Assembly: GCF_944393015.1 (NCBI RefSeq) | Contig: NZ_CALXYQ010000003.1 | Span: 62,001-126,000, forward strand | Direction: 5' to 3' | Length of the DNA stretch: 64,000 bases | DNA from: an uncultured Brachyspira sp. | GTDB taxonomy: Bacteria > Spirochaetota > Brachyspiria > Brachyspirales > Brachyspiraceae | Part shown: piece by piece, positions 45,554 to 55,189 of the stretch | Numbering within the stretch: position 1 is the first letter of the stretch | Layout of the letters: every line of letters starts with the position of its first letter | Notes under the pieces: model-generated | The model's database searches: none | What the model saw: only the letters and a program-made list of their open reading frames with translations | What the model was told of the DNA's origin: nothing | Translations under genes and position numbers: made by a program

Positions 45554-46861
45554 ATGAAAATATGTATAATAGGTACAGGTTATGTAGGACTTATTACAGG
45601 TGCTTGTTTAGCAGAAATGGGTAATTATGTTATATGTGTTGATAATGATGAAGAAAAATTAAAAAAACTTAAAAATGGTATTACCCCATTATATGAACCA
45701 GGTTTGGAAGAACTTATAGTTGCTAATGTTTCTGAAGGAAGATTGGAATTTACAGATGATTTAGATTATGCTGTGAAGCAGTCTATAGCTTGCTTTATTG
45801 CCGTTGGTACGCCTTCTGGAGATGATGGAAGCTGTGATTTGAGTTTTGTGCTTTCTGTGGCAAATGATATTGGAAAAGCTATGAATGGATATAAGGTTAT
45901 AGTAGATAAATCAACTGTACCTGTAGGCACACATAAATTAGTAGAAGACGAAATAAAAAAACATTATAGCGGTGAATTTGATGTAGTTTCAAATCCTGAG
46001 TTTTTAAAACAAGGTGCCGCTGTTGATGACTTTTTAAAGCCTGATAGGGTAGTTATAGGCTCCAACTCTGAAAAAGCTATAGATATAATGAGAGATATTT
46101 ATAATCCTTTTACTAGAACAGGAAATCCTATAATTATAATGGATGTACGTTCTGCCGAAATGACTAAATATGCCGCTAATGCTTTTCTTGCTACTAAAAT
46201 ATCTTTTGCTAATGAAATTGCTAATATATGTGAAAAAGTAGGTGCTAATGCTGATTTAGTAAGAATCGGTATGTCTAGTGATAGGAGAATAGGAAATCAA
46301 TTTTTATTTCATGGTTTAGGATATGGCGGAAGCTGTTTTCCAAAAGATGTACAGGCTTTGATAAAAACTGCATCTGATTATGGTATAGATTCTGATTTAC
46401 TTAAAGCTACTCATCAAGTTAATGTGAATCAAAGAAAAATTTTTGTTGAAAAGATATTAAAATATTATAATAATGATATCAAGGATAAAACTTTCGCATT
46501 ATGGGGATTAGCATTCAAGCCTAGAACTAATGATATGAGAGAAGCTCCTGCCATCACTATTATAAATATGCTTTTGGAGGCTGGTGCTAAAATTATGGCC
46601 TATGATCCTAAAGCTTTTGATAATGCCAAGTATATATTTGGTGATAAAATATATTATGCTGAAAACTCTTATGATGCTTTGAAAAATGCTGATGCTTTGA
46701 TTTTAGTTACAGAATGGAATGAGTTTAGAAGACCTAGTTTTGATAAAATAAAAGAGTTATTAAAAGAGCCTGTTATATTTGATGGAAGAAATCAATATGA
46801 TAAAAAAAGAATGAAAGAAAGAGGTATTAAATACTTTTCATTAGGTGTAGCTGATAATTAA
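45554..46861 (+). CDS. ugd: UDP-glucose 6-dehydrogenase
   Basis: 435 residues, normal length for this NAD-dependent enzyme, which oxidises UDP-glucose to UDP-glucuronate. The N-terminal Rossmann motif is GTGYVGLITG, the strand STVPVGT is in place, and catalytic Cys261 is in GYGGSCFPKD. The central helix has AEMTKYAANAFLATKISFANE, and the C-terminal UDP-binding domain has FALWGLAFKPRTNDMREAP. A strong AAAGGAG ribosome-binding site precedes the ATG. It supplies uronic acid for a surface glycan, fitting the envelope genes elsewhere in the window. Two small unrelated genes follow it closely. Confidence 0.96.
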   Translation: MKICIIGTGYVGLITGACLAEMGNYVICVDNDEEKLKKLKNGITPLYEPGLEELIVANVSEGRLEFTDDLDYAVKQSIACFIAVGTPSGDDGSCDLSFVLSVANDIGKAMNGYKVIVDKSTVPVGTHKLVEDEIKKHYSGEFDVVSNPEFLKQGAAVDDFLKPDRVVIGSNSEKAIDIMRDIYNPFTRTGNPIIIMDVRSAEMTKYAANAFLATKISFANEIANICEKVGANADLVRIGMSSDRRIGNQFLFHGLGYGGSCFPKDVQALIKTASDYGIDSDLLKATHQVNVNQRKIFVEKILKYYNNDIKDKTFALWGLAFKPRTNDMREAPAITIINMLLEAGAKIMAYDPKAFDNAKYIFGDKIYYAENSYDALKNADALILVTEWNEFRRPSFDKIKELLKEPVIFDGRNQYDKKRMKERGIKYFSLGVADN

Positions 46862-46863
46862 TA

Positions 46864-47382
46864 ATGATATATTTTACTTCTGATACTCATTTTTTTTATA
46901 TGCCAGGAAGTAGGAAGAATTCATTTAATGATTATAATTCTATGCATAATTGTTTAATAAATAATTGGAATGAGAAAATAAATAAAGAAGATGATGTATA
47001 TATAGTAGGTGATTTTTCTAATGATAAAGGATATTTCAAAACTACTGAATTATTAAAATCATTAAATGGAAATAAATACCTTATAAAAGGGAATAATGAT
47101 AAATTTTTAGATAATGATAAATTTGATAGAAAATTATTTAAATTTATCAAAGATTATCATATTTTGGATATTAAAAATTATAGTAGCATTATAAAAAAAA
47201 TAGTTTTATTTCATTATCCTATATTAGAATGGGAAGGCTATTATAATAATACTATGCTTATACATGGACACTGGCATAAAGATAGAAAGTATCATCGTTT
47301 AGCATTTAATGCAGCATGTGATATTCATAATTTTAGCCCATTGTCTATTAATGAAATATTAGAAATGGTGCTAAATGGATAA
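46864..47382 (+). CDS. Calcineurin-like metallophosphoesterase
   Basis: 172 residues with the metal-binding blocks of the phosphoesterase superfamily in order: TSDTHFF, GDFS (for GDxx), GNND (for GNHD, His replaced by Asn-Asp), FHYP and HGHWH. It probably hydrolyses a phosphoester, perhaps a nucleotide or small signalling molecule, in the cytoplasm. It starts two bases after the ugd stop without a clear ribosome-binding site, so translation is probably coupled to ugd. The GNND block departs from the classic GNHE/GNHD. Confidence 0.85.
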   Translation: MIYFTSDTHFFYMPGSRKNSFNDYNSMHNCLINNWNEKINKEDDVYIVGDFSNDKGYFKTTELLKSLNGNKYLIKGNNDKFLDNDKFDRKLFKFIKDYHILDIKNYSSIIKKIVLFHYPILEWEGYYNNTMLIHGHWHKDRKYHRLAFNAACDIHNFSPLSINEILEMVLNG

Positions 47383-48550
47383 TTATAAAGATATACTATT
47401 AAATAGACTTCATACTACTATAAATCATAATAATGAAATAGAAAATGACTGCATTAGATTTTTAAGCTATGATATTACTATAGAACCTAAAATAATTCAG
47501 CTTGAAAAGAAAAAAAGTATATTATGCACAGTATATTTCTATGTAAAAGCACCTCTTTTTGATAATGTATTTTTTGAATCTTCATCAAGTATAGCTTCAG
47601 ATGAATATAAGGCTATAGAACTTTCATCTGATAATTTTGTATATTGTGCTTTGCATGGCATATTGGATTTTCTTTCAGGTATACATCATCATGAAATAGA
47701 AACTTCAATACTAGGAAATAAAAAGCTTTTCACTGTATGCGAAAGTCCTATATTAGGTCTTGGAAATATAGAAAATAGTATAAATAATAAAGAAGATTTT
47801 TATAATGATTATGTTGGCTTTGATGAAAAAAACGGATATTCTAGTTTTTTATGGAATTCTATATATAAAGAAGTTCCTTTTATACTTGCTAATAATAGAG
47901 TAAGTTTTATAAAGACTTATGCTGCTAAAATGCCTAATGATGATATTATAGTAGAATGTACAATAAATAATATTCAAAATAAGACATTAGAAAACTGCGT
48001 TCAAAATGAAATTATTAAATGGGATAATAATGGAGAGTTCTTTTCTATAAAGCAATTTTTCTTTATACTGCAGTCGGATAGTACTTATATTAAATATCCT
48101 TATACAAAAGAGGAAATTGAATATTTTGTTATGGAGTATGTACTTGAGTTTGAGAAATGCGGTTTTAATTATGATGATTTTATCAAGAATATAAAAAACG
48201 TAATATCTGATGATAGTATAAGAGAAGAAATGATGAATTTTATTCCTGAAATATGTGCAGAATATGCTTTTAAAGATGTTGTTTTTAATGATAGGGTAGA
48301 TGTTTATATAGAAAATAATCATTATAATATATTAAAAACACAATTTACAAGCTATAAATATATTGAAGATTCTCTTATAGATGGTTTTTCAAATAAGATT
48401 TTTAAAAAAGAAACTTTTAATGAATTAGTTCATATCAGTAATTCTTATCATATAATATATGAGGCTATGCAAAACGATAATAATATGAAAATGAATGATA
48501 TATTTGTTTCTGTTGCTTTTAATTTCTCTAATGAATATAAATTTATATAA
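47375..48550 (+). CDS. Protein of unknown function
   Basis: 391 residues, no signal peptide or membrane helices. The first 8 bases overlap the metallophosphoesterase gene, implying coupled translation. The N-terminal half (about residues 15-190) resembles, weakly and only by eye, proteins of the DUF6348 type; the sequence EIENDCIRFLSYDITIEP and a histidine-rich SGIHHHEIE stand out. The C-terminal half is helical and acidic. Function unknown, and the DUF assignment needs a profile search. Confidence 0.72.
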   Translation: MDNYKDILLNRLHTTINHNNEIENDCIRFLSYDITIEPKIIQLEKKKSILCTVYFYVKAPLFDNVFFESSSSIASDEYKAIELSSDNFVYCALHGILDFLSGIHHHEIETSILGNKKLFTVCESPILGLGNIENSINNKEDFYNDYVGFDEKNGYSSFLWNSIYKEVPFILANNRVSFIKTYAAKMPNDDIIVECTINNIQNKTLENCVQNEIIKWDNNGEFFSIKQFFFILQSDSTYIKYPYTKEEIEYFVMEYVLEFEKCGFNYDDFIKNIKNVISDDSIREEMMNFIPEICAEYAFKDVVFNDRVDVYIENNHYNILKTQFTSYKYIEDSLIDGFSNKIFKKETFNELVHISNSYHIIYEAMQNDNNMKMNDIFVSVAFNFSNEYKFI

Positions 48551-48553
48551 TCA

Positions 48554-50554
48554 TTATAATATATTATCTATATTATTTTTTATTGAATTGTTTATAGAAT
48601 TTATACTGTCGAAACAATTTTCCAATCTGTAAAATATATATGAATCTGTTTTTATAATGTTTCTCTTTTTTTCTTCGCTGTTATAATCATTAATTTCATT
48701 TTTGAATAATTTAGCTGTATTTTCTAATGTGTTTGATATGTTTTCGATGAAGATTAATATATTTTGTTTATCTTCCGGTCTATTATATTTTTTAATAAGA
48801 TGTATTAATTGTTCTGCTTCAACTATAAATTTTCTATTGCTTTCTATTAATGAGTCTGTTATAGGAGTACCTTTATATCTTGTTTGATTTTTTTCATGTA
48901 CGATGATGTTGTTTTTTATCATATATGTTTTTAATAGTATTTCATATAGATACTGAGATGTAGTTTCATTATTTATAGCTTTTCTAATTTGATTTATTAT
49001 TATAGTATCTATTTCTATAAGTTCGCTTATTTTATCAACCATACCTTTATGACTTTCAGTTCTTATGATAAAATGGTCAAATACCCAAACAATAGAAAGA
49101 GCCATTATTATAAATCCCACTCTTGATGAAGCTGACATTAATTTCGGCATATACGGAAATGAAGATATTAATGCAGAAATTGTTCCGTATATCTTTTTTA
49201 AAAAGTCATTAATAGAAGCAAGCGATAATATAAAGCATACTCCTATAGCAGGAATAATCATATCATAAGGTATATATCTGAAGAAAACTGAAAATATAAA
49301 TACTCCTATAAAGTTACCTAAAACATTTATTTTTAAATTATGTTTTTGTTCTTCGTAAAATGGATACAGCATTATATAAGAGAGAATAGGAAGCCAGTAA
49401 CCTCTTATAGCTATTTCATCAGGCAGAAAATATCTTATAGTAAATGATATACACATTATGATTCCCATTTTTAGCGAGAATCTGAAATGGCATTTATTGA
49501 TATTAAATTCTTTTTTCAATCTTATGAATTTTAAATTGAATAATCTTGTTATTTCAAACTCATCTTTTTTATTTTCAAACATATTGTGTAATATATTTTT
49601 CAATTTAGATATAGTATATATCCATTCATAATTACTTTTTTCATTGCTTAGAGAATAATTATCATTGAAATAATTTATAGCACTCATTACACTATTATAT
49701 TCTTTTTCATGTTTTGATATATCTTTTTTTAGCAAATTGGATATTCTATCTAAAATTTTTGAAAGCATAAAAAAATATTCTGCATCTTTATCTGTAAAAT
49801 TAATAATATTCTGATGTTCTTTATCTATTAATAAATTTATTTCTTCCAAAAATAAAACAAGCTGAAAGTGATTAATATTTCTATTATTCATAGTATTATG
49901 TCTTTTTAATGTATCTACATATATTGCAGTAGTATATCCATTAATAATAGGGAATAAATCATCTTTTTTATTTAATGAGCATGTTTTATTATATAATGAT
50001 GATATTTTTTTATTTATAGCTTCTATTCCTTTACAAGCCAAATTATTAGATAATTTATGTCTAGTTAAAAATCTATTTAATGTTAAAAATATAAACACTA
50101 TAAGTAGAGCAGTTAATATAGCTTCCATTCTTAAATGTATATCTGATATAGGTATGTTATATGCCTGCAAAAGAACATAAGCAAATCCGTATATAAAATA
50201 ATTTCTAGGTACAAAATCATCTGAAAGCAAATATACTATAGAAAAAGGAACTATAAAGTTAAGGGTTATAGTAAAAAATAGATTTTGTTCTGCTATAGTT
50301 GCTAAAAATCCTAATAAAAGTATTCTAAAAGCTACAGCAGGAAAACTTTCTATAGTAAAACTTTGACGCATTAAAGCACATATAAATATAGAAATTACAC
50401 CTATAGTGGCATTTTCTCTTCCAAATAACCTAGTAGATAATACCATTATAAAAAGCCCTACCAATACGCTAGGCAGAAAATCTATAGCTCTTTTTATGAA
50501 TGCAATTAATATTTCTTTTTGCTTTTGATAAAAAACTTTATTTGTAAAAAACAT
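48554..50554 (-). CDS. FUSC-family (aromatic-acid-exporter-like) membrane protein
   Basis: 666 residues with two blocks of about five to six membrane helices (about residues 20-160 and 370-490), joined and followed by long cytoplasmic helical regions. This is the architecture of FUSC/AaeB/YccS-type proteins, associated with efflux of aromatic acids or envelope stress. GYWLPILSYIMLYPFYEEQK is a marker in the second block. It is intact, whereas a tandem copy upstream (50823-52831) is decayed. It converges on the unknown protein at 47375-48550 with a 3-base gap and no obvious terminator. Confidence 0.75.
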   Translation of the reverse strand: MFFTNKVFYQKQKEILIAFIKRAIDFLPSVLVGLFIMVLSTRLFGRENATIGVISIFICALMRQSFTIESFPAVAFRILLLGFLATIAEQNLFFTITLNFIVPFSIVYLLSDDFVPRNYFIYGFAYVLLQAYNIPISDIHLRMEAILTALLIVFIFLTLNRFLTRHKLSNNLACKGIEAINKKISSLYNKTCSLNKKDDLFPIINGYTTAIYVDTLKRHNTMNNRNINHFQLVLFLEEINLLIDKEHQNIINFTDKDAEYFFMLSKILDRISNLLKKDISKHEKEYNSVMSAINYFNDNYSLSNEKSNYEWIYTISKLKNILHNMFENKKDEFEITRLFNLKFIRLKKEFNINKCHFRFSLKMGIIMCISFTIRYFLPDEIAIRGYWLPILSYIMLYPFYEEQKHNLKINVLGNFIGVFIFSVFFRYIPYDMIIPAIGVCFILSLASINDFLKKIYGTISALISSFPYMPKLMSASSRVGFIIMALSIVWVFDHFIIRTESHKGMVDKISELIEIDTIIINQIRKAINNETTSQYLYEILLKTYMIKNNIIVHEKNQTRYKGTPITDSLIESNRKFIVEAEQLIHLIKKYNRPEDKQNILIFIENISNTLENTAKLFKNEINDYNSEEKKRNIIKTDSYIFYRLENCFDSINSINNSIKNNIDNIL

Positions 50555-50822
50555 TGGAATTAATTTGTATTTTCTTCTTAATTATATATTATAGACTATA
50601 TTACAAATAAAAAATAGTCAATAAAGAATTATATAATTTTTTATTATTGCTAATATTAATATGAGATATAATATATTAATTTAAAGTGTATTATATAATG
50701 ATATCAGTAATTGTATGACATAAAGAATATTATTATGCATTTGTAATTTAATAGGGCATATACAGAAATGAATGATGTATTTGTGTTTTTTATTTTACAG
50801 ATTAATATGAATTATTAATTAT

Positions 50823-52831
50823 TTATCTTATATTAAGGTTATCTATATTATCTTTTATAGATACATTAATTGCATTTATACTATTTAAGCATTTCTATAA
50901 TCTATAAATTAAATATGAGTTGCTTTTTTTATTAAAATGATTATTTTGTATATCATTACTAATATCATCAATTTCATTTTTGAATATTTTTGATGTATTT
51001 TCTAATATTATTGAAATATTTTTAATAAATATACGTATATTTTGTTTATCCTCCGGTCTATTATATTTTCTTATAAGATTTATTAATTGTTCAGATTCTA
51101 CGATGAATTCTCTATGATTTTCTATTAAAGAATCTTTTATAGGAGTTCCTTTATATCTTGTTTGTTTTTTTTCATGTACAATAATATTATTTTTTATCAT
51201 ATAGGCTTTTAATAATATTTCATATAAATATTCAGATCCTATTTCATTATTCATAGCTTTTTCCATTTCCTCTATTAATATAGTATCTATTTCTATCAGT
51301 TCGCTTATTTTATCTATCAATCCTTTATAATTTTCTGTTTTTATTATAAAATTGTCAAATATCCACACTATAGATATTGCAGTTATCATAAATGTACTTC
51401 TCAATGATATGGATACTAATTTATTCATATATGGAAATTATGATATTAATGCAGAGATTGTACTGTATATTTTTTTAAAAAATTGATTCTTAGAAGCCAT
51501 AGTCAATACAATACATATTGTTATAGTTGGTATAATTGCATAATTAGGAATATATTTAAAGAAGATTGCAAATATAAATACTCCAATAAAATTACCTAAT
51601 ATATTTATTGTGAATGTTTCTTTTTGTTCCTCATAGAAAGGATGTAGTATCATATATGAGATAATAGGAAGCCAATAACCTCTAGTTGCTATTTGATCTG
51701 GAAGAAAATATTTAACGGTAAATGCTATACACATTATAATACCCATCTTCAAAGAAAATCTGAAATGACATTTATTGATACTCAATTCTTTTTTTAAATT
51801 CATTAATTTAAAATTGAATAATTTGGTTATTTCAAAATCATCTTTGTTATTTTCAAACAAACTATGTAATATATTTCGTAATTTGATTATAACATACAGC
51901 CATTCATAATAACTTCTTTCATTACTTAAAAAGTAATTACTATTAAAGTCATTTATCATTTTAATTATAATATTATATTCAGCTTCATGTTTGTATATTC
52001 CATGTTTTAATATACGTGATGTTCTTTCTAGAATTTTTGAAAGCATTATAAAATATTCTGAATCTTTTTTAGTAAATTTATATAAATTTTCATATTCTCT
52101 TTCTATTAAGATATTAATTTCTTCTAAAATTAATATAAATTTAAAATGATTTATATTTCTATTATTCATAGTATTATTTCTTTTCAATGTATCCATATAT
52201 ATTTCTGAAACATATTCATTTATAACAGAAATTATATCTTCACTTTTATTTATTGGACATGCTTTATTGTATAAAGTTAATAGTTTATCATTTATTAATT
52301 TTAGCCCCCTATATGAAAAATCATTATATTTTTTATGTTTTGTAAAAAAGTTATTGATTGATAGGTATATGAATGATATTAACAATCCTATTAATATAGC
52401 TTCTATTCTTATATGTATTCTTGACATAGGTATATTATATGATTGTAATATAACGTATGTAAAACCATATATAAAATAGTTTCTTGGTTTAAAATCATCT
52501 GAAAAAAATATACTATATAAAATGGTACTATAAAGTTAAATAATATAATACAAAATAGATTTTATTCTGCTATCGCGGCTAAAATGCCAAGTAATAATAC
52601 TCTTAAAGCTAATATTGGAAAATTATCAATAGAAAAACTTTGAGATTTTAGTCCGCATATTAATGTACAAATAGGACCTATACTAGCATTTTCTTTTCCA
52701 TAAAAATTAACAGATATTGTAGATACAAAAAAGCCTATTAATATACTAGGCAAAAAATCTATAACTCTTTTTATAAAAGATATAAAATTATCTTTTTGCT
52801 TTTGGTAAAAAAATTTATTTGTAAAAAACAT
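50823..52831 (-). pseudogene. Decayed tandem copy of the FUSC-family membrane protein
   Basis: Read leftward, this is a full-length relative of the gene at 48554-50554 with four or more lesions. A TAA at 52562-52564 sits where the intact copy has Gln (AEQN). A T-run at 52502-52508 is one base short, shifting frame before SDDF. A TAA near 51438 replaces a Ser codon after STISALIS. A TAG near 50895 replaces Glu after YRL. The remaining sequence still aligns, including YKGTPIKDSLIE and GYWLPIISYMILHPFYEEQK. The upstream 100 bases also match those of the intact copy, so promoter and gene were duplicated together. Confidence 0.85.
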
Positions 52832-52978
52832 TAGAATTAATTTATATTTTTTATTATACTTATATATAATAGACTATATTATAAATAAAAAAATAGTCAA
52901 TAAAGAATTATATAATTTTTTATTATTGCCGATATTAATAATTGAGATATCATATCTTAATTTTAAGGGGATTATACT

Positions 52979-53482
52979 ATGCCGCCAGTAATCATAGAAC
53001 ATGAAGAATATCCTTCTGTAGTAGTTATTGAATATAACAGCATATACAGAAATGAATTACAAAATTTTATACATAATATAAAAATCAAAGATAATAAAGA
53101 AGAAGTTTTCGTTGAACCTTATTTCAATAAAATTCTTCACACCAATAATACCAATATAGGACTTTTGACTATAGACGGAAGAATCAATGGATATTATTAT
53201 ATAAATAAAGATTGTGTACTTAAATATATATATATGAATTATCCATATAGAAGAAATGGTTTTGCCAAATTGCTTCTAACTCATGCAATCAAAGCTAATC
53301 CTAATATACAATTTGAGAAAAATGCCAATCAGGCTTATACTAGACTTATCAGTTCTCCTATATTTGAAGATGTACTTAAAGGCAATTCTTCAGGAGCATT
53401 TGATAATAGTTCAGGCTCAATGGATACATTTGAGGATCTTAGCGGCGGCGGAAGTAAAGAAGGGGAGCTTACTTTATTTTAA
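52979..53482 (+). CDS. GNAT-like acetyltransferase with low-complexity tail
   Basis: 167 residues. The middle holds a GNAT-like core: a hydrophobic strand NIGLLTIDGRINGYYY, then YIYMNYPYRRNGFAKLLLTHA, where RRNGFA fits the acetyl-CoA loop RxxGxG/A. The last 35 residues are Gly/Ser/Asp-rich (NSSGAFDNSSGSMDTFEDLS), apparently disordered. An AAGGGG ribosome-binding site precedes the ATG. It starts 147 bases from the divergent decayed FUSC gene. The substrate is unknown. A lipoprotein gene starts two bases after its stop. Confidence 0.68.
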   Translation: MPPVIIEHEEYPSVVVIEYNSIYRNELQNFIHNIKIKDNKEEVFVEPYFNKILHTNNTNIGLLTIDGRINGYYYINKDCVLKYIYMNYPYRRNGFAKLLLTHAIKANPNIQFEKNANQAYTRLISSPIFEDVLKGNSSGAFDNSSGSMDTFEDLSGGGSKEGELTLF

Positions 53483-53484
53483 CT

Positions 53485-53898
53485 TTGAAAAGATTTTTAT
53501 ATGCAAATATTATACTGATCATATTCTTTCTTGTATCATGTGCTCATAATGCAGTTTCAATAGCAGAAGAACCTATAATTGAAGAAAAGATTAAAGTTTA
53601 CCGTCTTATAAGTATGCATACTGCTATGAATATCACTATTAGTATAGATGATAATAAAATATATGGTAAATCTGCTATAAATGATTATTGGGCTAATTGT
53701 AAAATCGAGGGTGAAGGCATATCAATAGATATGATAAAAACCACAAGAAAAACTGATAATGCTGAAAAGAGAAGGGCAGAGGGTGATTATTTATCAATAC
53801 TTCAAACAGCATATTCAATTAAAATAGAGGGAAACAGACTTATAATATATACTAGGTTTATAGATGAACCTCTTATCTATGAAGAAATAGAAGATTAA
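53485..53898 (+). CDS. Small lipoprotein of unknown function
   Basis: 137 residues starting with TTG at 53485, since no ATG fits: the signal KRFLYANIILIIFFLVSC directly follows it, with lipobox LVSC. The mature part of about 115 residues has an alternating strand pattern (NITISIDDNKIYGKSAINDY) resembling META/HslJ-like small beta-barrel lipoproteins, but this is only an impression. It begins two bases after the GNAT-like gene, so translation is probably coupled. A strong terminator follows about 30 bases later. Confidence 0.75.
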   Translation: MKRFLYANIILIIFFLVSCAHNAVSIAEEPIIEEKIKVYRLISMHTAMNITISIDDNKIYGKSAINDYWANCKIEGEGISIDMIKTTRKTDNAEKRRAEGDYLSILQTAYSIKIEGNRLIIYTRFIDEPLIYEEIED

Positions 53899-53924
53899 AT
53901 ATAAGATTAAAGAAATGAAAAAAT

Positions 53925-53959
53925 AAAGGCTGTACTTAATAACGAGTACAGCCTTTTTT
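53925..53959. terminator. Strong bidirectional terminator
   Basis: AAAGGCTGTACT pairs perfectly with AGTACAGCCTTT around an 8-base loop, with a T6 run on the plus side and an A-rich stretch that gives a T-run on the minus side. It ends the lipoprotein transcript and also the leftward mgl operon. Confidence 0.88.
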
Positions 53960-53975
53960 GTTATATTGCTTATTG

Positions 53976-54131
53976 TTAGCTATATATTAAACTAGCAATA
54001 TATCTTACAAACTCAGCGATTAAAAAGATCATAACTATGAAACCCAAGAATATCCAAGATTTCAAAGTTCTTTTTCTAGTTTCCTTTTTATTAAATTCTC
54101 TCCTAAAAGGATCGTTATTATCATATTCCAT
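53976..54131 (-). CDS. Small single-span membrane protein at the end of the mgl operon
   Basis: A 51-residue frame with ATG at 54131 and TAA at 53976, 14 bases after the mglC stop, with a GATATAGGG ribosome-binding-like element upstream. The first 25 residues are highly charged (EYDNNDPFRREF, then KKETRKRTLK) and the rest is one membrane helix (SWIFLGFIVMIFLIAEFVRYIASLI). Positive residues before the helix predict the N-terminus inside. The position right before the operon terminator argues that it is real. It may be a small partner of the galactose transporter; no family is recognised. Confidence 0.7.
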   Translation of the reverse strand: MEYDNNDPFRREFNKKETRKRTLKSWIFLGFIVMIFLIAEFVRYIASLIYS

Positions 54132-54145
54132 AATAAAACCCTATA

Positions 54146-55168
54146 TCATACTTTTTTCAAATACTTTTGTGTATCAACTGCAACAGCAGCAATTATGATA
54201 GCACCCTTAATTATGTATTGCATATATGGTGAAATACCAACGAATGTCATACCATAGTTAATAACTTGGAATATTAATACTCCAGATACAATACCTATAA
54301 TAGAACCGATACCGCCAGAGAAAGAAACTCCTCCTACAACGCAGGCAGCAATAGCATCAAGTTCATATCCATTACCTAAGTTGTTAGTAGCAGAACCAAC
54401 ACGAGCAACCTCTAATGAACCAGCTATACCATATAAAGCACCTGCCATAGTATAAACTATCATAAGAGTAAGAGGAATGTTTACACCAGAAACAGCAGCA
54501 GCTTCAGGGTTGCCTCCAACAGCAAATATATTTTTACCTAATTTAGTTTTATTCCAAATAACCCACATTATAGCAGTTATTATGATAGCAAATATAATTA
54601 GGTATGAAATAGTATAGTTTCCTATTTTTATACCTCCCAAAGCAAGATTAGTAAATCTAGGATCAAGTCCTCCAATAGGCTGAGCACCATAAGGAGGTCT
54701 GTCAAAATAAGTACTAGTTACACCATAAAGTATAAGCTGCATACCTAAAGTGGCAATAAATGGAGTTACATAAAGTTTAGAAATAATGAATCCATTTATA
54801 AATCCGAATACCATAAGTATAAGCATAACTAAAAGTATAGGGAGTATAACCGGAAGCATAGGTAAATCAGGATACATTCTAGTAGGGTTAGAAGGAGATT
54901 GTAAAAGTGAAGCACTTACAACAGCAGCAAGTCCTACAGCTCTACCAGCACCTAAGTCGTTACCTTGAGTTACAAGAAGTGTTCCAATACCTACAGCTAT
55001 TATCATACGAGTAGAAGCCTGAGCAAATATATTTAAGAAGTTACTTAATTTGAAGAAACTAGGGTCTTTAATGATAATACCTATAAGTATTACGAGTAAT
55101 GCTGCAAATATAGCATTGTTTAATATAAATGATTTAATAGTTTTAATGTTTATTTTATTTTTATCCAT
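54146..55168 (-). CDS. mglC: Galactose/glucose ABC transporter permease MglC
   Basis: 340 residues, eight or more membrane helices, BPD_transp_2 (ribose/galactose) family. Family markers include IAVGIGTLLVTQGNDLGAGR, YVTPFIATLGMQLI, GGNPEAAAVSGVN and DAIAACVVGGVSFSGGIG. GGNPEAAAVSG contacts the ATPase. It has a good AAGGAAGG ribosome-binding site and starts 21 bases after mglA. It forms the inner-membrane channel for sugar delivered by MglB. Confidence 0.94.
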   Translation of the reverse strand: MDKNKINIKTIKSFILNNAIFAALLVILIGIIIKDPSFFKLSNFLNIFAQASTRMIIAVGIGTLLVTQGNDLGAGRAVGLAAVVSASLLQSPSNPTRMYPDLPMLPVILPILLVMLILMVFGFINGFIISKLYVTPFIATLGMQLILYGVTSTYFDRPPYGAQPIGGLDPRFTNLALGGIKIGNYTISYLIIFAIIITAIMWVIWNKTKLGKNIFAVGGNPEAAAVSGVNIPLTLMIVYTMAGALYGIAGSLEVARVGSATNNLGNGYELDAIAACVVGGVSFSGGIGSIIGIVSGVLIFQVINYGMTFVGISPYMQYIIKGAIIIAAVAVDTQKYLKKV

Positions 55169-55189
55169 GATCCTTCCTTTTGATTAAAA

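Noticed and set aside
53283-53549. An 88-codon frame overlapping the GNAT-like and lipoprotein genes
   Set aside because: It covers the end of one gene and the start of the next in another frame and resembles nothing; the overlapped genes have better signals.
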